Positions 1 through 10,919 of a DNA stretch of 64,000 nucleotides are shown here, in pieces (the stretch's first letter is position 1; every line of letters starts with the position of its first letter). A program made the translations under genes and the position numbers. Source of the stretch: Heloderma charlesbogerti (taxonomy: Eukaryota; Chordata; Lepidosauria; Squamata; Helodermatidae); NCBI GenBank assembly GCA_026122225.1, contig JANEZZ010000520.1:1488001-1552000 (forward strand), read 5' to 3'. The notes beneath the pieces are model-generated. The model was not told the DNA's origin, did not search any database, and saw only the letters and a program-made list of their open reading frames with translations.

Positions 1-143
1 CCCTTGATCTAAACTGACAGGGGCAGCGACTCTCCAGAGCTTCAGACTGGAACCTTTCCCAGCCTGCCAGGAGATGCCAGGGATTGAACTTGGGACCCTG
101 GGCATGCAAAGCAGGTGTTCTACCATGGAGCTTTGGCCCTTCC
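1..143 (-). repeat. tRNA-derived SINE, reverse orientation, cut by window edge
   Basis: Read on the minus strand this has a tRNA-like head followed by a B-box-like stretch (gttcaatccctgg) and a body of the same SINE family seen complete on the plus strand near 39,974. It is non-autonomous, transcribed by RNA polymerase III in its family and copied by a LINE. The far end runs off the window. The family is inferred from the shared body; the match to the 39,974 copy is seen directly. Confidence 0.7.
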
Positions 144-1234
144 ATTAGTTAGTGCGCTAATCAGGAAGGTACAGTTGTCTGATATTATCCTTTGAGATCT
201 TTGATGGTGAGAACTGTGAAGCTGAGGACCAGGGCCTTGTCAGTGGTGGTCTCTACTAAGGGGCATTCATTGCCCGAAGAAAGGTCTCTCTGGACCTCCT
301 TGCCTTTAAGGAACACACCACTTTATTTCTTTGGAGTTTTTCAGAGACCACTTTAGTCTCAGAATATGAGGACAACTAGTTTTCCAAATTGCACCAGACC
401 CTTTATTAGCACTCCTATCCATTTGTAATGATATAATGACCCCGGTAAACCATTAAGAGTTAGTTGCTCTATTATTGGCAGCGGCATGTATGGAGGTAGC
501 AAAAGGGTGGAAAACCAAGTCAGGATATACAGTCCGAGGGTGGCAGACCAGGATGTGCCAAGTGGCACTAGCCGAGAAGCTCACTCATCAAAGTAGATGG
601 ATTAGGGGGCTAACCAAGCAAGACAGTGTCATAAAGATATGGCTTCCATTTTTTATCTTTGTTAACAAAAAAGAAAATGACTTCAGACCTCCAGTCACAC
701 AGAGATCATTTTGGAAAAGCCTAACATCTTAAGATTTGAATATATACCTTGTGCAATTCTTTCTATCCAGTGTAACTTTGGCACTACAAAACTGAACATA
801 GATGTGTATACAGTACAATAAGCTCTTGACTCTATTGTTAAAAGTTTTGTTTATCTGTTTAATGGAAATAATAATAATAAAAAATATGAGGACAACTAGT
901 TTTCATCCAATTTGCTTATTTGTTTTTATGCAGACTCTCAAAATATTTAGTCTGAATATTTTGCGTGATACTGGGAGGCAAAGCAGACATCACTTCAAAG
1001 TAATGGATCATTATTTTGCAATGCAAATTGAAGGCATGGGCCCACTAACCAGGACTGAACCCACAGCAGGGGAAAGGGGTAAAACTCCATGCTAGGGTCC
1101 TGGTCCAGATGAGGCCCCCTGCACTTACACTAGAGTTAAAACTGAAAAAAGTAGTAGCTACTACTTACATCTTTAAAGTTTGCATTGGCCCTGAATGTGT
1201 AAGCCACTTGGAATAGGCTTCCTGGTCAGGTGAG
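144..1234. other. Unassigned AT-rich intergenic DNA
   Basis: No convincing gene, RNA or named repeat was found here. Short open frames exist but have no recognisable domain. Part of 1,010-1,110 looks like degraded repeat sequence but could not be assigned. Confidence 0.4.
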
Positions 1235-2275
1235 ACATATATTTATAATTTCAAAAGAGGAGATCTGTCTGTCTGTCAGTGCCATAGCGCCAAGACCATG
1301 AAATATAGACACCTGAAACAAGGGATGTATAAGAATTCTGCATGGAGGGTGAAAACACAATGGACTTTTCTGGTTTGGCCCTGTGACTCTGTCAATTCCC
1401 CCCCCCCCCATAAATACACTTTCGCTTGGGAACTGCTGAAGTGAAGAAGGAAATGACAAGTTCTTTGACAAATACTGAATATAGCTCTGCTGAGCTAAAT
1501 GAAGTAGTGTGTGGAGAAGATGAAACTGACAAGGATATTTACAAGAGGGCTCTGTGGGGCAACATAGTGGACAGGTGGACTTGTGCAAGATCCCCAATTA
1601 TTTTTTTTAAAGGACACCATTTGCGCAAATTTCAAGATGCCTCCAAATTGTACAAATTATAATTTGCACATATTACCAGTTACACAAATTGCAGAACCCC
1701 CCAAATATCTGCAGAATATTTTCAGAACTGGTGCGGGGGGAAATCCACTACAGTCCACCGCCACTTACAGGAACGGAAATGTTGCGGAATCCCTTCAGGC
1801 TTAAATAGAAAGGAATTCTCCACATTGCACATCCCTACCAGAAACTTGGCATGCATACCAAGGGGACCCTAGGAGTGTGTGCCTCAAGGTTATTTGGTTT
1901 CTATGTGTCCTTATGTTTGAAGTCTGCAGTATCATCTCCAGTTACTAGGTGACAGGCTTCCATAACCAGCACAAAGCTTTGCAGTCAATACAGTTTGAAG
2001 TCAGGGAGGTGTAGTCCAAAGAGCACAGTTACAGGGCTGCCTCCTGTTCCTGCTGTAGGGCAGCCCCTCATCAGGGGAATGGAGTGGACAGACTGCTCTC
2101 TCAGAGGGCTATAGGGGTACAGCATAGCAGGGACCATGCCTGAGGTGCTAGAAACTTTGGGCTGGGCACAAATGTGTCCAAATCTGACACCTGAATAACT
2201 TTGCCTGAAGGCTTCACTATATCAGATTAAGGCTTCCATTTTTCCAAGCCATGTGAAGCTGGATCTTTTTGCTAT
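1235..2275 (+). repeat. Helitron-like unit A, interrupted by a hAT element
   Basis: First of two tandem copies of a unit with the internal signature tctgtctgtcag then gccaagacc, followed by cttggcat, ggaccct and caaggttat. It is split at 1,319/1,838 by a hAT insertion. It ends in a weak GC hairpin (ccaagcc, then gaagctgg) followed by gcta. The neighbouring copy then starts tctataataatac. A TC start and a CTRR end after a hairpin are Helitron hallmarks, so a non-autonomous Helitron is the best guess. No replication initiator or helicase coding is present. Boundaries are approximate. Confidence 0.4.
1320..1837. mobile_element. Non-autonomous hAT-like element (518 bp)
   Basis: Inverted ends: aagggatgtataagaattc on the left pairs with the reverse complement of the right end, tagggatgtgcaatgtgg followed by agaattcc. 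It is flanked by an 8-bp target duplication with one mismatch, cctgaaac (1,312-1,319) and ccagaaac (1,838-1,845). The paralogous unit at about 2,340 has a single cttgaaac at the same point and no insert, so it gives an empty-site comparison. No transposase frame is present, so movement would need a hAT transposase from elsewhere. The 8-bp duplication and TAGGGATG end fit the hAT superfamily. Confidence 0.75.
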
Positions 2276-2529
2276 TCTATAATAATACAGGATTTGTATC
2301 TGTTTGTCAGCGCCAAGACCGTGAAACCCAGACACTTGAAACTTGGCATTCAAACTAAGTGGACCCTAAAGATATGCACATCAAGGTTATTCAGTTGTTA
2401 AAATGCATTAATTTAAACGTGTCTGTGTGTTTGAAGTTTGCAGTACAGTGGCATAACTGTGCTTGAAAGCTATGCTGTATCATATTAAGGGCTATTCCAA
2501 CCCGTGCAAAGCCAGGTACATTGGCTAAT
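2276..2529 (+). repeat. Helitron-like unit B (uninterrupted copy)
   Basis: Second tandem copy of the unit. It starts tctataataatac, carries the cgccaagacc signature and the uninterrupted cttgaaacttggcat site, and ends with a GC hairpin (acccg, loop, caggt at about 2,500-2,516) and ggctaat. The hairpin lies about 9 bases before CTAA, as in Helitron 3' ends. It is shorter than unit A even without the insert, so an internal segment has been lost or gained. Classification is inference. Confidence 0.4.
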
Positions 2530-5040
2530 GAGCAATAAAAGAATTGAGAGTTTGGAGGAGCCACTGACAAGCAGAAAAAAAAGTTTTGTTTTCACTGTTG
2601 ACTGCTGTTTGCCTGATCTGATTTTTTACTCTTAACCTCTGAGGATCTGCAATTTATGGATAATTGTACTGGGTTATTAATGCGGTGCTCCCTCCCCCAC
2701 ACTCCACGGTTCCCCACCATTCCTTGTTTGCAGTGCCAAACAATTCACAGAAGAGTGATGAGAGACGATGACTCCTGACAGTTTTCAGAGCTTGCTGCTG
2801 TGTGAAATAAAACAAAAGCAAAACTACTAACAGGGCTGGTTTTGATAGCTTTACGGTCTTCTGGAAGGCCCCCAAAGTGTCACAGTGAAAGGAGACACTA
2901 ATCACCGAAACAAAAGAATGATGGGTGCGGAGGGGGGGTGGGGAAGGAAGACTGCAGAGATGGCATGATATATATTAGCAAATAAGTACCAAGCCTGTAC
3001 TGATTTTGTGGGAAATGTGTGAAGCGGGTTGTGTTTATCAAAGATGACACCTTTGGCTAGCTTCGTGATGATGGTTGCATTTATCCCCCCTTGAATTAAA
3101 ATGCAGCAGGTTCTGAATGCTGGTACTGAGTAATTGTTTTTGACACCTCCTCTATCCCACCCAATTACAACAGATACACTGCTACTGCCCCCTCTCTTCC
3201 CTATCTTTATTCTCTGGCCAGCCCCTAGGGGGGTGCTTATGTGAACAAGGCAATTCTTATTAACTGTGAGCCAACTTGGGGAGGCCAAAAAATAAAGGGG
3301 GGCCATCGTTTGGACAGGGTGATTTGTTGTCTTATATATACACACACACACACGTGTCAGGACCGGCCCTACCATTAGGTAGAGTGAGTGAGGCAGTCAC
3401 ATCAGCAGCTGCAAGGTGATGGAAGAGAAAGCTGTGAGCCAGGCGATCTGCCCTGCGTCCCCTAAGCTACCCTGCTGCTTTCAGCTGGGATGGAGGATGG
3501 TGCTCCATTGCCAGTGTCTAAGAAAGATTCAACTACCAGTCCAGGGGGCACCATCTTGTCCTTTGCCTCAGGCAAGACGTCTTGGGCTGGCCCTGACAGG
3601 TGTGGAGAGTGGCAGTTTCCTTGTTCATTTTCTGAATGCTCAAATTTGATTGAAATTGCCTGCCCTCAAACCTCTTTCCCTGGTGGCTGCTCTCTTTCCT
3701 TCCCTCCTTCTTGTCTGTGGTGGTGGCGGTGGCTGTGGCTGTGGCACAAGGGAGGTTAGGGTCAGTCTCTCTTCTCTCCTCCTCTACCTGGAATGCTGGG
3801 AAATACATTTTTCTCAGCTATTTCTGACAATGTTAAGGTATCCCTAGGAGACCTACATTTCCCAACATGCCATGTGCCAGGAACAAAAAGAAGGGATAGA
3901 GAGAGAAAGAGTGATGGTGGAGGAGGAGGGAACAGATGCCCCCTTCTGCTGCCATCACTGCTGCTGCTGGAGCAGCCGCCAGATAAGTAGGGCTGGTGGG
4001 TGTGTGAAATTAAAATTAAAGCCAGGGAAGACCTTGAGGAGCATAATGCTCACCTTTTTTTTCTAAAACAAGCACTGCAAGTTGCTCAGGTTTTTATTCT
4101 GAGCCAAGGAATGACAAAACTTGCCTACATCTCTAGAAATAGACGATTAAGCAAACCATGAATTCATTCCTTTACACACACACACACACCTCTCACACAC
4201 ACACTGGGGCAGGGGGGAGGAAAGAGGGCTATGGGGTAGAACTTCTTGATAATGACAACAGATTAGAAAATAGATTATTTGGACTTAGAATGCATATACT
4301 TTCATTGATCTTGCACCATTTTAAACAAAGAAATCCCTAGTAGCTTTTAATATAGGCATACAATTGGAGGCTTTAGTTTTGCACACGCTTTATAATACAA
4401 TGGCAGAAATGGCCTCATTGTTCATCTTGGTGCCCCTAAGTGATTTTTATTGTTTTGATTGTCTAGAAAATACATCTAATCAATGGCTCAGGGGTTCATT
4501 ATCAGATTAGGATCCAAACACAGAGCAGTGCCAACTCATTTAGCTATAAGTAAACCCACTTGCAACAGAAGAAAAAAAAAGACTAGCTAATACTGGGCAT
4601 GCATTATACATAGGACATTGTGGCAAAGTATCTGTTCTTCTATTGAGCTGTATTTTACATCTGCTTATAGGCCCTAGTTGGAGAATACGAAGGTTTCAGA
4701 ATAATTTAAGTCAATTTTCTGTGAGCATATTCTACTACGATTTTTAACTACCAAGTAAAATAAAGTATTTTAAACACTATAATATTATTCCAGTGGCATT
4801 TGTAAGATTTGCAACAGCAGTAGCTAGGCCCCATTTGTTGCTGAGTGACTCTAAAATGTTGTTCCTGTAATTCCTCACGTTCACCACATGCACTGACAGC
4901 TTTAAAAAGAAGTGAGAGCTGTTCATTTTAAGGCATTGCCTTGCTAAGAAAACAAAAATATCCTTTGAAAATACTGAGAGAACTATTTCATTCAGGGAGT
5001 GAGGGCATGGGAAGCTCTATCCATACAAAGTGAGCATGGT
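2530..5040. other. Unassigned region with simple-sequence tracts
   Basis: No gene was recognised. There is a short CA run near 3,343, a TGG/TGGC-rich tract near 3,717-3,745, purine-rich sequence at 3,890-3,940 and a CA tract interrupted by ctct at 4,176-4,203. The stretch 4,340-5,040 is plain AT-rich DNA. Open frames over 3,416-4,066 follow the low-complexity composition and are not credible genes. Confidence 0.4.
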
Positions 5041-5540
5041 ACTGGTACCAATCACAAATTCCTGGGATCAGCATATGCTCAGAGGCAACCTGTTCCTTAA
5101 TTGTTAGCATATATTCAGCCGTCTGAGCCATGATTTTGCACCTGGCTCCAGTTGGTGGATCTCAGGGTTCGAGTACAATACAAAGTAGATCCCACAAGTT
5201 TGATGTCAGCCCACCCCTCCTGTACTCCATAAAGCTGGTGGCAGTAAGAGCAGAACCAGCTGTCAAAGACTCTGTGGCTTTGACAGCTGGCAGTCTCTGA
5301 GTCTGAGGCTTATTAGTGGGGCAACTGTGGACCCTGTGTGCCCACCAGGCCTCAGAGCCTGTTTTCTTCATGCCTAGAAAGCCTCTTCTGGCTTTTCAGA
5401 AGCATCTACCTGGCTGCTATAGAAAATGGGCTGCTGGCTTGGACTGGATGGGGCTCTTGGTCTGATCTAGCACAGCTCCCCGCTGACATTTCTACAAATG
5501 CTAGAAACCATCTGGTTCTAAATAATTGCCACTATTGGAG

Positions 5541-5671
5541 AGCAGCCTTCATCAACCATCCAGATGTTTTATACTACAATTCCCAGCATCCCTGGCCCTT
5601 GGTCATGCTGCCTGTGGTTGATGGGAGTTGCAGTCAAAAACATCTTGAGGGCACCACATTGGGGAAGGCTG
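5541..5671. repeat. Foldback MITE of the ccagatgtt family
   Basis: The left arm (ccagatgttttatactacaa, then ttcccagcat) is repeated inverted on the right (gggagttgcagtc, then aacatcttgagggcacc). This roughly 130-bp palindromic repeat also occurs at 19,621, 44,548, 47,350 and 50,761. The 19,621 copy has an 8-bp target duplication, so the family is probably hAT-derived. The longest open frame in the window (5,338-5,823) runs through this repeat, which argues against it being a gene. Confidence 0.7.
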
Positions 5672-5989
5672 GTATGAAGGAATACATCCAACCCAATATT
5701 CAAAGCGCAAAGGAATCCCATAAAGTCAAATCCAGCAGTCCAGGAACACTGGATAACCCAGTCCTCTGTTCACTGAATCTGTCTACCAGGCAGAGGCCTA
5801 AACTTAATATATATGCTGGGTAAGGTTTACCTACCAAAACTCAACTGAGCCTAGTGTAGAAGTAGTCTGTGGTCTAACATTACTTTACACTGACCTGGTG
5901 CCCATAATGGCAAGCCACCATGACTGAATTTCTCCATGGGGTTTGCTGTTTTTCATTCTAACATTCAAGTCATGGCAGGGGCATCTCAC

Positions 5990-6136
5990 AGCTTGTCATT
6001 ACATGTGAACCCGGATAGTGTGGGTTGTTGCAGTGGTTAACAAGCCACACAGAACCCATGGCCTGTTTTAGGCTTGCAGGTGGGCTTGTAATCACCCCAA
6101 CAACCCACCCTCAACAGGTTTGCATGTAACAACAAG
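5990..6136. repeat. Foldback MITE (ttacatgtgaaccc family)
   Basis: Arms ttacatgtgaaccc, gtgggttgttg and aacaagcc face an inverted set gggcttgtaatcac, caacaaccca and ggtttgcatgtaa. The whole is about 145 bp and could fold on itself. It carries no coding capacity. No clear target duplication was found, so the transposon superfamily is unknown. Confidence 0.6.
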
Positions 6137-6357
6137 CTGCAGTGTGTGTGTCCCCTGCGCCTCGGCTGCAGCTTGAATGTTCAAAATGGCAGCTGGTGCC
6201 ATGATGAGAAGCCCTGCGGGGAATTCACCCATGGTGGCTTCTTTTTACATGCAAACTGGCTCACTCTTACACACACACTTTCCTGTTGGAGATCACCTTA
6301 GGAGTTTGGAAACTATACAACAATTGTCAACAGGAATATGGGAACACATGAAGGTTT

Positions 6358-6460
6358 CAAGCAGGATTCTTCCCCAGCCATACCTGGAGATGGGAGGGAT
6401 TGAATTTGGGCCTTTTGCATGAAAAGCTCGTGCAAGAACAAGGCCTTCGCAAAGCCATAT
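6358..6460 (-). repeat. Partial tRNA-derived SINE, reverse orientation
   Basis: The same layout as the SINE at 1-143: ccccagcc, cctggagatgggagggattg, a cctttttgcatg-like segment, then a degraded tRNA head. It is diverged and truncated, and ends just before an LTR-like segment. Confidence 0.5.
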
Positions 6461-6472
6461 ATAGGAAGACAG

Positions 6473-7009
6473 TGTTGCTAGAAAAAAGCATACCCAAAAC
6501 CAGAGCATCCCTTATGGTAAAACACAGGCACACAACTTGGAGAGTCCCATATTGATAAAAGCGTTGACTATTCAGATAGGCAAGACAGGGCTATGCACCC
6601 AAAATGCAAACTACCACACCATCTTCCCTGAGAAATAGCATACACCCCCCTACTGATAAGAAAAATAGCTTGCTTAACCAAAGATTTTTATGGCTGCACT
6701 GCCATTATCTTAATGCAGACACATCACATATACTACAGATTAGTCAGCATAAGCACATTCCATTCAAATGCTACAAAGACCACCAATGAGAATGTTTATG
6801 ATGCAATGCTGTTTATATAAAAGCTTTGTGCTGCAACACAAAGGGATTCCTTGTCTTCTTATCTTTGCCTTGAGCTAATCTAGAATCCTGCTGCAGCAGA
6901 AATAAAGATCACCCTACTAGGGTGCCTTTGTCTTTTCCTTTGGTCTTGTTTTTATCTTACTCCTACCTGAGTGCGGGCCAGGGGAAACTAAGGAAAGTTT
7001 CCCACAACA
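6473..7009 (+). repeat. LTR-like segment with TATA box and polyadenylation signal
   Basis: The segment starts TGTTG and ends CAACA, the short inverted termini expected of an LTR. It contains a TATA-like tatataaaag near 6,813 and an aataaag polyadenylation signal near 6,901, followed by a T-rich stretch like a U5 region. Spacing between the two signals (about 90 bp) is reasonable for U3-R-U5. I found no matching target duplication and no internal coding region, so this is a candidate solo LTR only. A decayed promoter or pseudogene 3' end is the alternative. Confidence 0.45.
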
Positions 7010-7535
7010 CTGCCATGTAAGCTGGTGCATCAGAGTGACAGCAGTGCTGGCTTGGATGAAGACCTACAGGGTGGAGAAGTGAGGACAGTGCTTTGTACCT
7101 GTCCACCCCAGAGCCCTTTGTCCACAATGCTAATGTCTTCACTGTGATGAAAGTGAAGAGCAGGGGGCCAGTAGAACCATCCCTGTTCTTGCTTACAGTG
7201 TAGCAATGGCAGCAGTGAAAAGTGGCTTGGATGAAGGAGTGGGAAGCATGACGATGAAGGCAGGGCTACATCCCCGCTCCCCCTCTTTATCCACATTTCT
7301 TGAACTAACCCCATGGGCCACTTTGGCTTGTGCATACCTGTGAATACAAATAGCTCTGAACTCTTAATTCTCAAACCTTTCCATCATTCTTGTTGGACAC
7401 ATGTGCCTCGAGAAGGTAAATGATGAACCATCAGGAGAAGGTTTTCCAAAGAGGCCTTTTGAAACATGGATTTGAAGAATCCATGGGTATAAAATCTTAG
7501 GATTTGAAAAATGGGTATAGAATAGGCAGGCATTT
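7010..7535. other. Unassigned sequence
   Basis: Moderate-GC single-copy-looking DNA. An open frame on the minus strand (7,030-7,374) has no domain I recognise and lacks supporting splice or start context. Confidence 0.35.
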
Positions 7536-7539
7536 TGAG

Positions 7540-7620
7540 TGTTAGAGCATGATCCTAAGAAAGTCACACTGAATTCAATGGGGTTCACTCCCAGGAAACT
7601 GTATAGGACTGTAGCCTTAG
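7540..7620. repeat. Short dispersed repeat (gaattcaatggggttcactcc type)
   Basis: Contains atcctaagaaagtca, ttcaatggggttcactccca and ataggactgtagcc. Related short copies lie near 31,100-31,190 and, reversed, near 58,485-58,570, with a fragment near 38,495-38,560. The ends of each copy are weakly inverted (atcctaa and ataggactg). It looks like an old MITE common in squamate DNA. Confidence 0.5.
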
Positions 7621-7810
7621 GTCAGCTGCATTGTGATGTTAAATTTCAGGAACAGACACCATTTCCCAGATCAATGGGGGTGGGGGATGGTGGGAGATAA
7701 AATGCATTAATTTCATACCTGCTGAATACCTGTAATAACTACTTCCATCCATTTTACATTTAAGAGAGGAGTCAGTGTGGGAGATTTTACACATCGATTT
7801 TAAATACCAG

Positions 7811-8069
7811 GTGGCCCAAAGTAGGTATACAGTTGTTTAGAATGTTGATGGGAGGGGGAGAGAATGTGTGAGTAGAAGATGTGTGGGTGGAGTCAGAATG
7901 ACAGTTGGGAAGAGTGAGTGACAGGGAGTGACAGTTAAATCAGTTAAGTGTAGAGCGTGAGCGGAGTGAGGCCCTTAAGTAGGTATACGGTTGTTTAGTT
8001 GTTTAGTTATTTTTTTTACTGATATTGTGAATGCAAATAAACTATACTGTATACCTACTTTTGGGCCAC
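7811..8069. mobile_element. MITE with 21-bp terminal inverted repeats (259 bp)
   Basis: The left end gtggcccaaagtaggtatac is matched by an inverted right end gtatacctacttttgggcc, with one extra base. A third, direct copy of the end (ggcccttaagtaggtatac, then ggttgttta) lies inside at 7,970-7,998. The interior is GTGAG-rich and non-coding. No convincing target duplication was found, so the superfamily is open. Confidence 0.65.
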
Positions 8070-9095
8070 TCTCTACCCAGCCCATCAGCCCTAGACAAAA
8101 CTCATTTTCTTCTTTGGAAGATTTGTTTGATATCAGCCTCTCCTCTGAGGAGGGAGAGTGCAGAGATGGGGACACACTAACCAAAGAGCTCTCCTATTCA
8201 TCTCACCCATCATCAAATTCAGTGCTTACTTCTACTGTACATGCGAGAGAACAAATCCCCTTTAGTCACAACAGTTAAATCCTCCCTGTCATTAGTGAAG
8301 ATGAAAAGGGTTTTTCACACTCCCCCCTCAGATGTATTAGATATTTAAACCAGATTGTTTTTTGAGTGGCCATAAGGATCTTATTCAAGCTTATCTGATT
8401 TCATAGTCATCAAGGACAAGTGGCTTTTTCTACACACCTTGTGTGTTAACATTGAAGTTTGACAGCAGAAGTGGACATAAAGCTAAAGGTCATTAAGCAA
8501 TGGGCTCCATATTCTTGACTCTTGAGATTCACTCAAAACTCGTAGGAACTGAAGTCTGTTGATTTAATGCATGCTGAAGAATACATTATACAAGACGAAG
8601 GAATAATCAGATAAGTGGATGCAATCTTTTTTGGCAAGTGTTCTGCAATTCAAGCTCAAAATATAAGAGAGCTTCACTTGGTTGCAGACTAGAGAAAATA
8701 TGCAGTGCCTTGGTGAATTTGGCCTCTAGTCTACTGAGTTACGAAGCAGAAGCTAGCAGTGTAGGTCTGAGTCCACGCCAACATTAGTTTTAAATGGATA
8801 AGTCCTCAAGAACTGATGGCACTCCTAAACAGGAGCATGAGGGCCTACAGGCCTGACTGTGACACATGCCAAGGGCCAACTGGGACACAGAGCTAAACTA
8901 CATCAGAAGAACAGCTGAAGTCGAATAAGGAGAAACAGGTAAACAGACAAGGCAGAGCTTAGCAGAGAAGCTCAAGTGGTGTCAAGTGAACTTCCTTTCC
9001 AAAGCAGGGAGGGGACTATTTGTAAGATCTACATTATTTCCTGCTACCCCAGCACTGAACTGCTGCCTTCTTTCTCTCCAGTTATTATTTAGAGC
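8070..9095. other. Unassigned sequence sharing a 21-bp match with 9,140
   Basis: No gene recognised. The 21 bases at 8,081-8,101 (cccatcagccctag, then acaaaac) recur exactly at 9,140-9,160, beside the DIRS-like region. The rest is AT-rich and single-copy-looking. Confidence 0.4.
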
Positions 9096-9335
9096 ATGGG
9101 TGGGCAATGCTTTGGCCCTCCAGTTGTTTTGGCTTACAACCCATCAGCCCTAGACAAAACCACTTGGACCTGGACTTGTTATGAAACCTGGCTTTTGGAT
9201 GTGATTGGTCTCATCTCTAGTTTCTACCAACACTTTGTCCAAAGACTCTCCAAACAGCTTGTCACCAGAAAAGGCATAACATTTTTTTTCTTGCCTGAGA
9301 GCCGGGCTCTAACCTCCCACATTCTCAGTCAAATG

Positions 9336-9900
9336 TTACTCCGAGCCACAATACTGGCTGCCATGGCTCTGGATTCTAACTGAATAGTATCCAGAGCAGA
9401 GTCCTAGTAGGGCTGCAGATAGGAAAATTTTCTTGAGCCCCTCCTTGATGGACTTAGATGCTCCTTCCATCTCAGCTGGTTCCTCTGCCCAAAGGTATAC
9501 TGCACAGGCAAAGAAGGAGTTAGTAACTGAACCTCTAAAGGCTGCAGATGAGCCCTCAAATCCCCTTTGCAACACAGCTTCCGCCCGCTTGTCACAGGCG
9601 TCTTTGGGACCACCCTCATCCTCAGTGGGAATGATGGCAGAAGAGGCCAGGGCAGCCACCAGGGTACATCATGGGCACTTTAAGAGAATCCATAACCAGC
9701 TCCGGCAGTGAATAATGTTTGTTTGCCATATGGAGGGAAACTTTGCCTTTAGCTGGATTGGTCCATTCAGCCTTCCGAGCCTTGTCTGTGAAGTCTGGAA
9801 AGGGTACAGAGAGAGGCTTGGGAGATGGTGACCTTGGCCCCATCTGGTAGGGGATCATCTGAAGGGGCAGCTTTGTCACCCAGCTTTAAAATGTAAATGG
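9336..9900 (-). pseudogene. gag-like domain pseudogene (DIRS / LAP2-alpha-type)
   Basis: Two minus-strand frames overlap near 9,622-9,659 and read as one protein broken by a frameshift. The upstream part (9,622-9,879) has a PFPDFTDKARKAEW motif followed by KHYSLPE. The downstream part (9,336-9,659) has LASSAIIPTEDEGGPKDACDKRAE and a helical stretch SFFACAVYLWAEE. This order of a hydrophobic-Trp segment, a YxLPE turn, then a Pro-Asp-Lys-Arg segment is what I recall for DIRS gag proteins and the related LAP2-alpha C-terminal domain, which would bind and package element RNA or act in assembly. The host gene TMPO is unlikely because no exon structure or other LAP2 domain is visible. The frameshift makes it non-functional. 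Confidence 0.55.
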
Positions 9901-10892
9901 CCTTAGTAAGTAAGGTGGGAAACAGCTCAAGGGGGGAAAGTCTCTGTTGACCTGAAGCAGGTGACTCTAAATCTTCCTCAGAAAGTTCCCCCTCCTTCAG
10001 AATTCAGTCCATCGAAAGGGAGGAGACGGCCTGTTGTTGCTGAGTGATCCGGCTCGTGCTCTCCTTGCTGCCCTGACAGGGAGGATCAGAAGAACTAGCA
10101 GGGGGTCCCCTTTTCTACCAGTTTTTGAGTTGTGTTTCCTTCTCCAAGTGGGAGTCTGGGGAGGAGGACCCCTGGAAGGAGAGGAAGGAGAAGAAGGAGA
10201 TCTGTGTCCCCTCTTTCCTTTCTTAGGCCTGCCTCTGCCTCTAGAACAGTGATGATGCTTCTTTTTGTTCCCTTTATAGGATCAGTGTGCCCCCGAATGG
10301 GAAAGAGAGAGCAGAGCCTCTCCCTTTCCCCTAGCTGTGAGACTGGATCTAACCTCTTGTAATGCCATTGTCTGACCCATGCCTGGAAGTTGGGATGGGT
10401 TAGATCCCCACTAAGGCCAGATGTCTCCTGGCTAGATAGGGGGGATTCCCAGAATGACTCACCCCTGCCAGTCCAACCACAGAGTCCACAGATCACTATA
10501 GAGTACACTCAGAAGAGCCTTCTCCCAATGATGGCAGTGCCTGGTCACGCTCCCCCATCATTGTTTACAGTATGAGCTTCACTTCCCTCAGCTCTCCTGA
10601 GCCCCACCTAGGGGAAGGTTAGGGGCAGTGGGTGGCCAAACAAGACTTGCATCCCCGGCTCCTGGTTGGGGGGGGGGATGGGGCACTGCTCAACTGTGGA
10701 TCCATGCACCACCGAGAAAGGCCAAAATCTGATGACCCCTCTGTTCCAGGTTAGGGAGAGCATGGGCTGGGTGGTGTTCTTGTGCTTTTCATGCCCTAAA
10801 AAGGAGTAAACCTGAGGCCTGGCATCTTCCCAGGTACAGAGAGCAGGTGGCTGGGCGATGAAGATCTGGGTGCTTTGCATGCCAAAAATATA

Positions 10893-10919
10893 ATAGGCCT
10901 AGCACATGCCTAGGCCTAT
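10893..10919. repeat. Perfect 10-bp hairpin
   Basis: ataggcctag is followed by a 7-base loop and ctaggcctat. It lies inside the DIRS-like block, with no obvious T-run to suggest a pol III terminator. Function unknown. Confidence 0.5.

Noticed and set aside
3416..4066. Several overlapping plus-strand frames
   Set aside because: They follow TGG- and purine-rich low-complexity composition, with no domain and no start context.
5338..5823. Longest open frame (161 codons), plus strand
   Set aside because: It runs through the foldback repeat at 5,541-5,671 and has no recognisable domain.
9336..9900. Host TMPO (LAP2-alpha) exon
   Set aside because: Frameshifted, no other LAP2 domain nearby, and flanked by element-like sequence; a DIRS gag remnant fits better.
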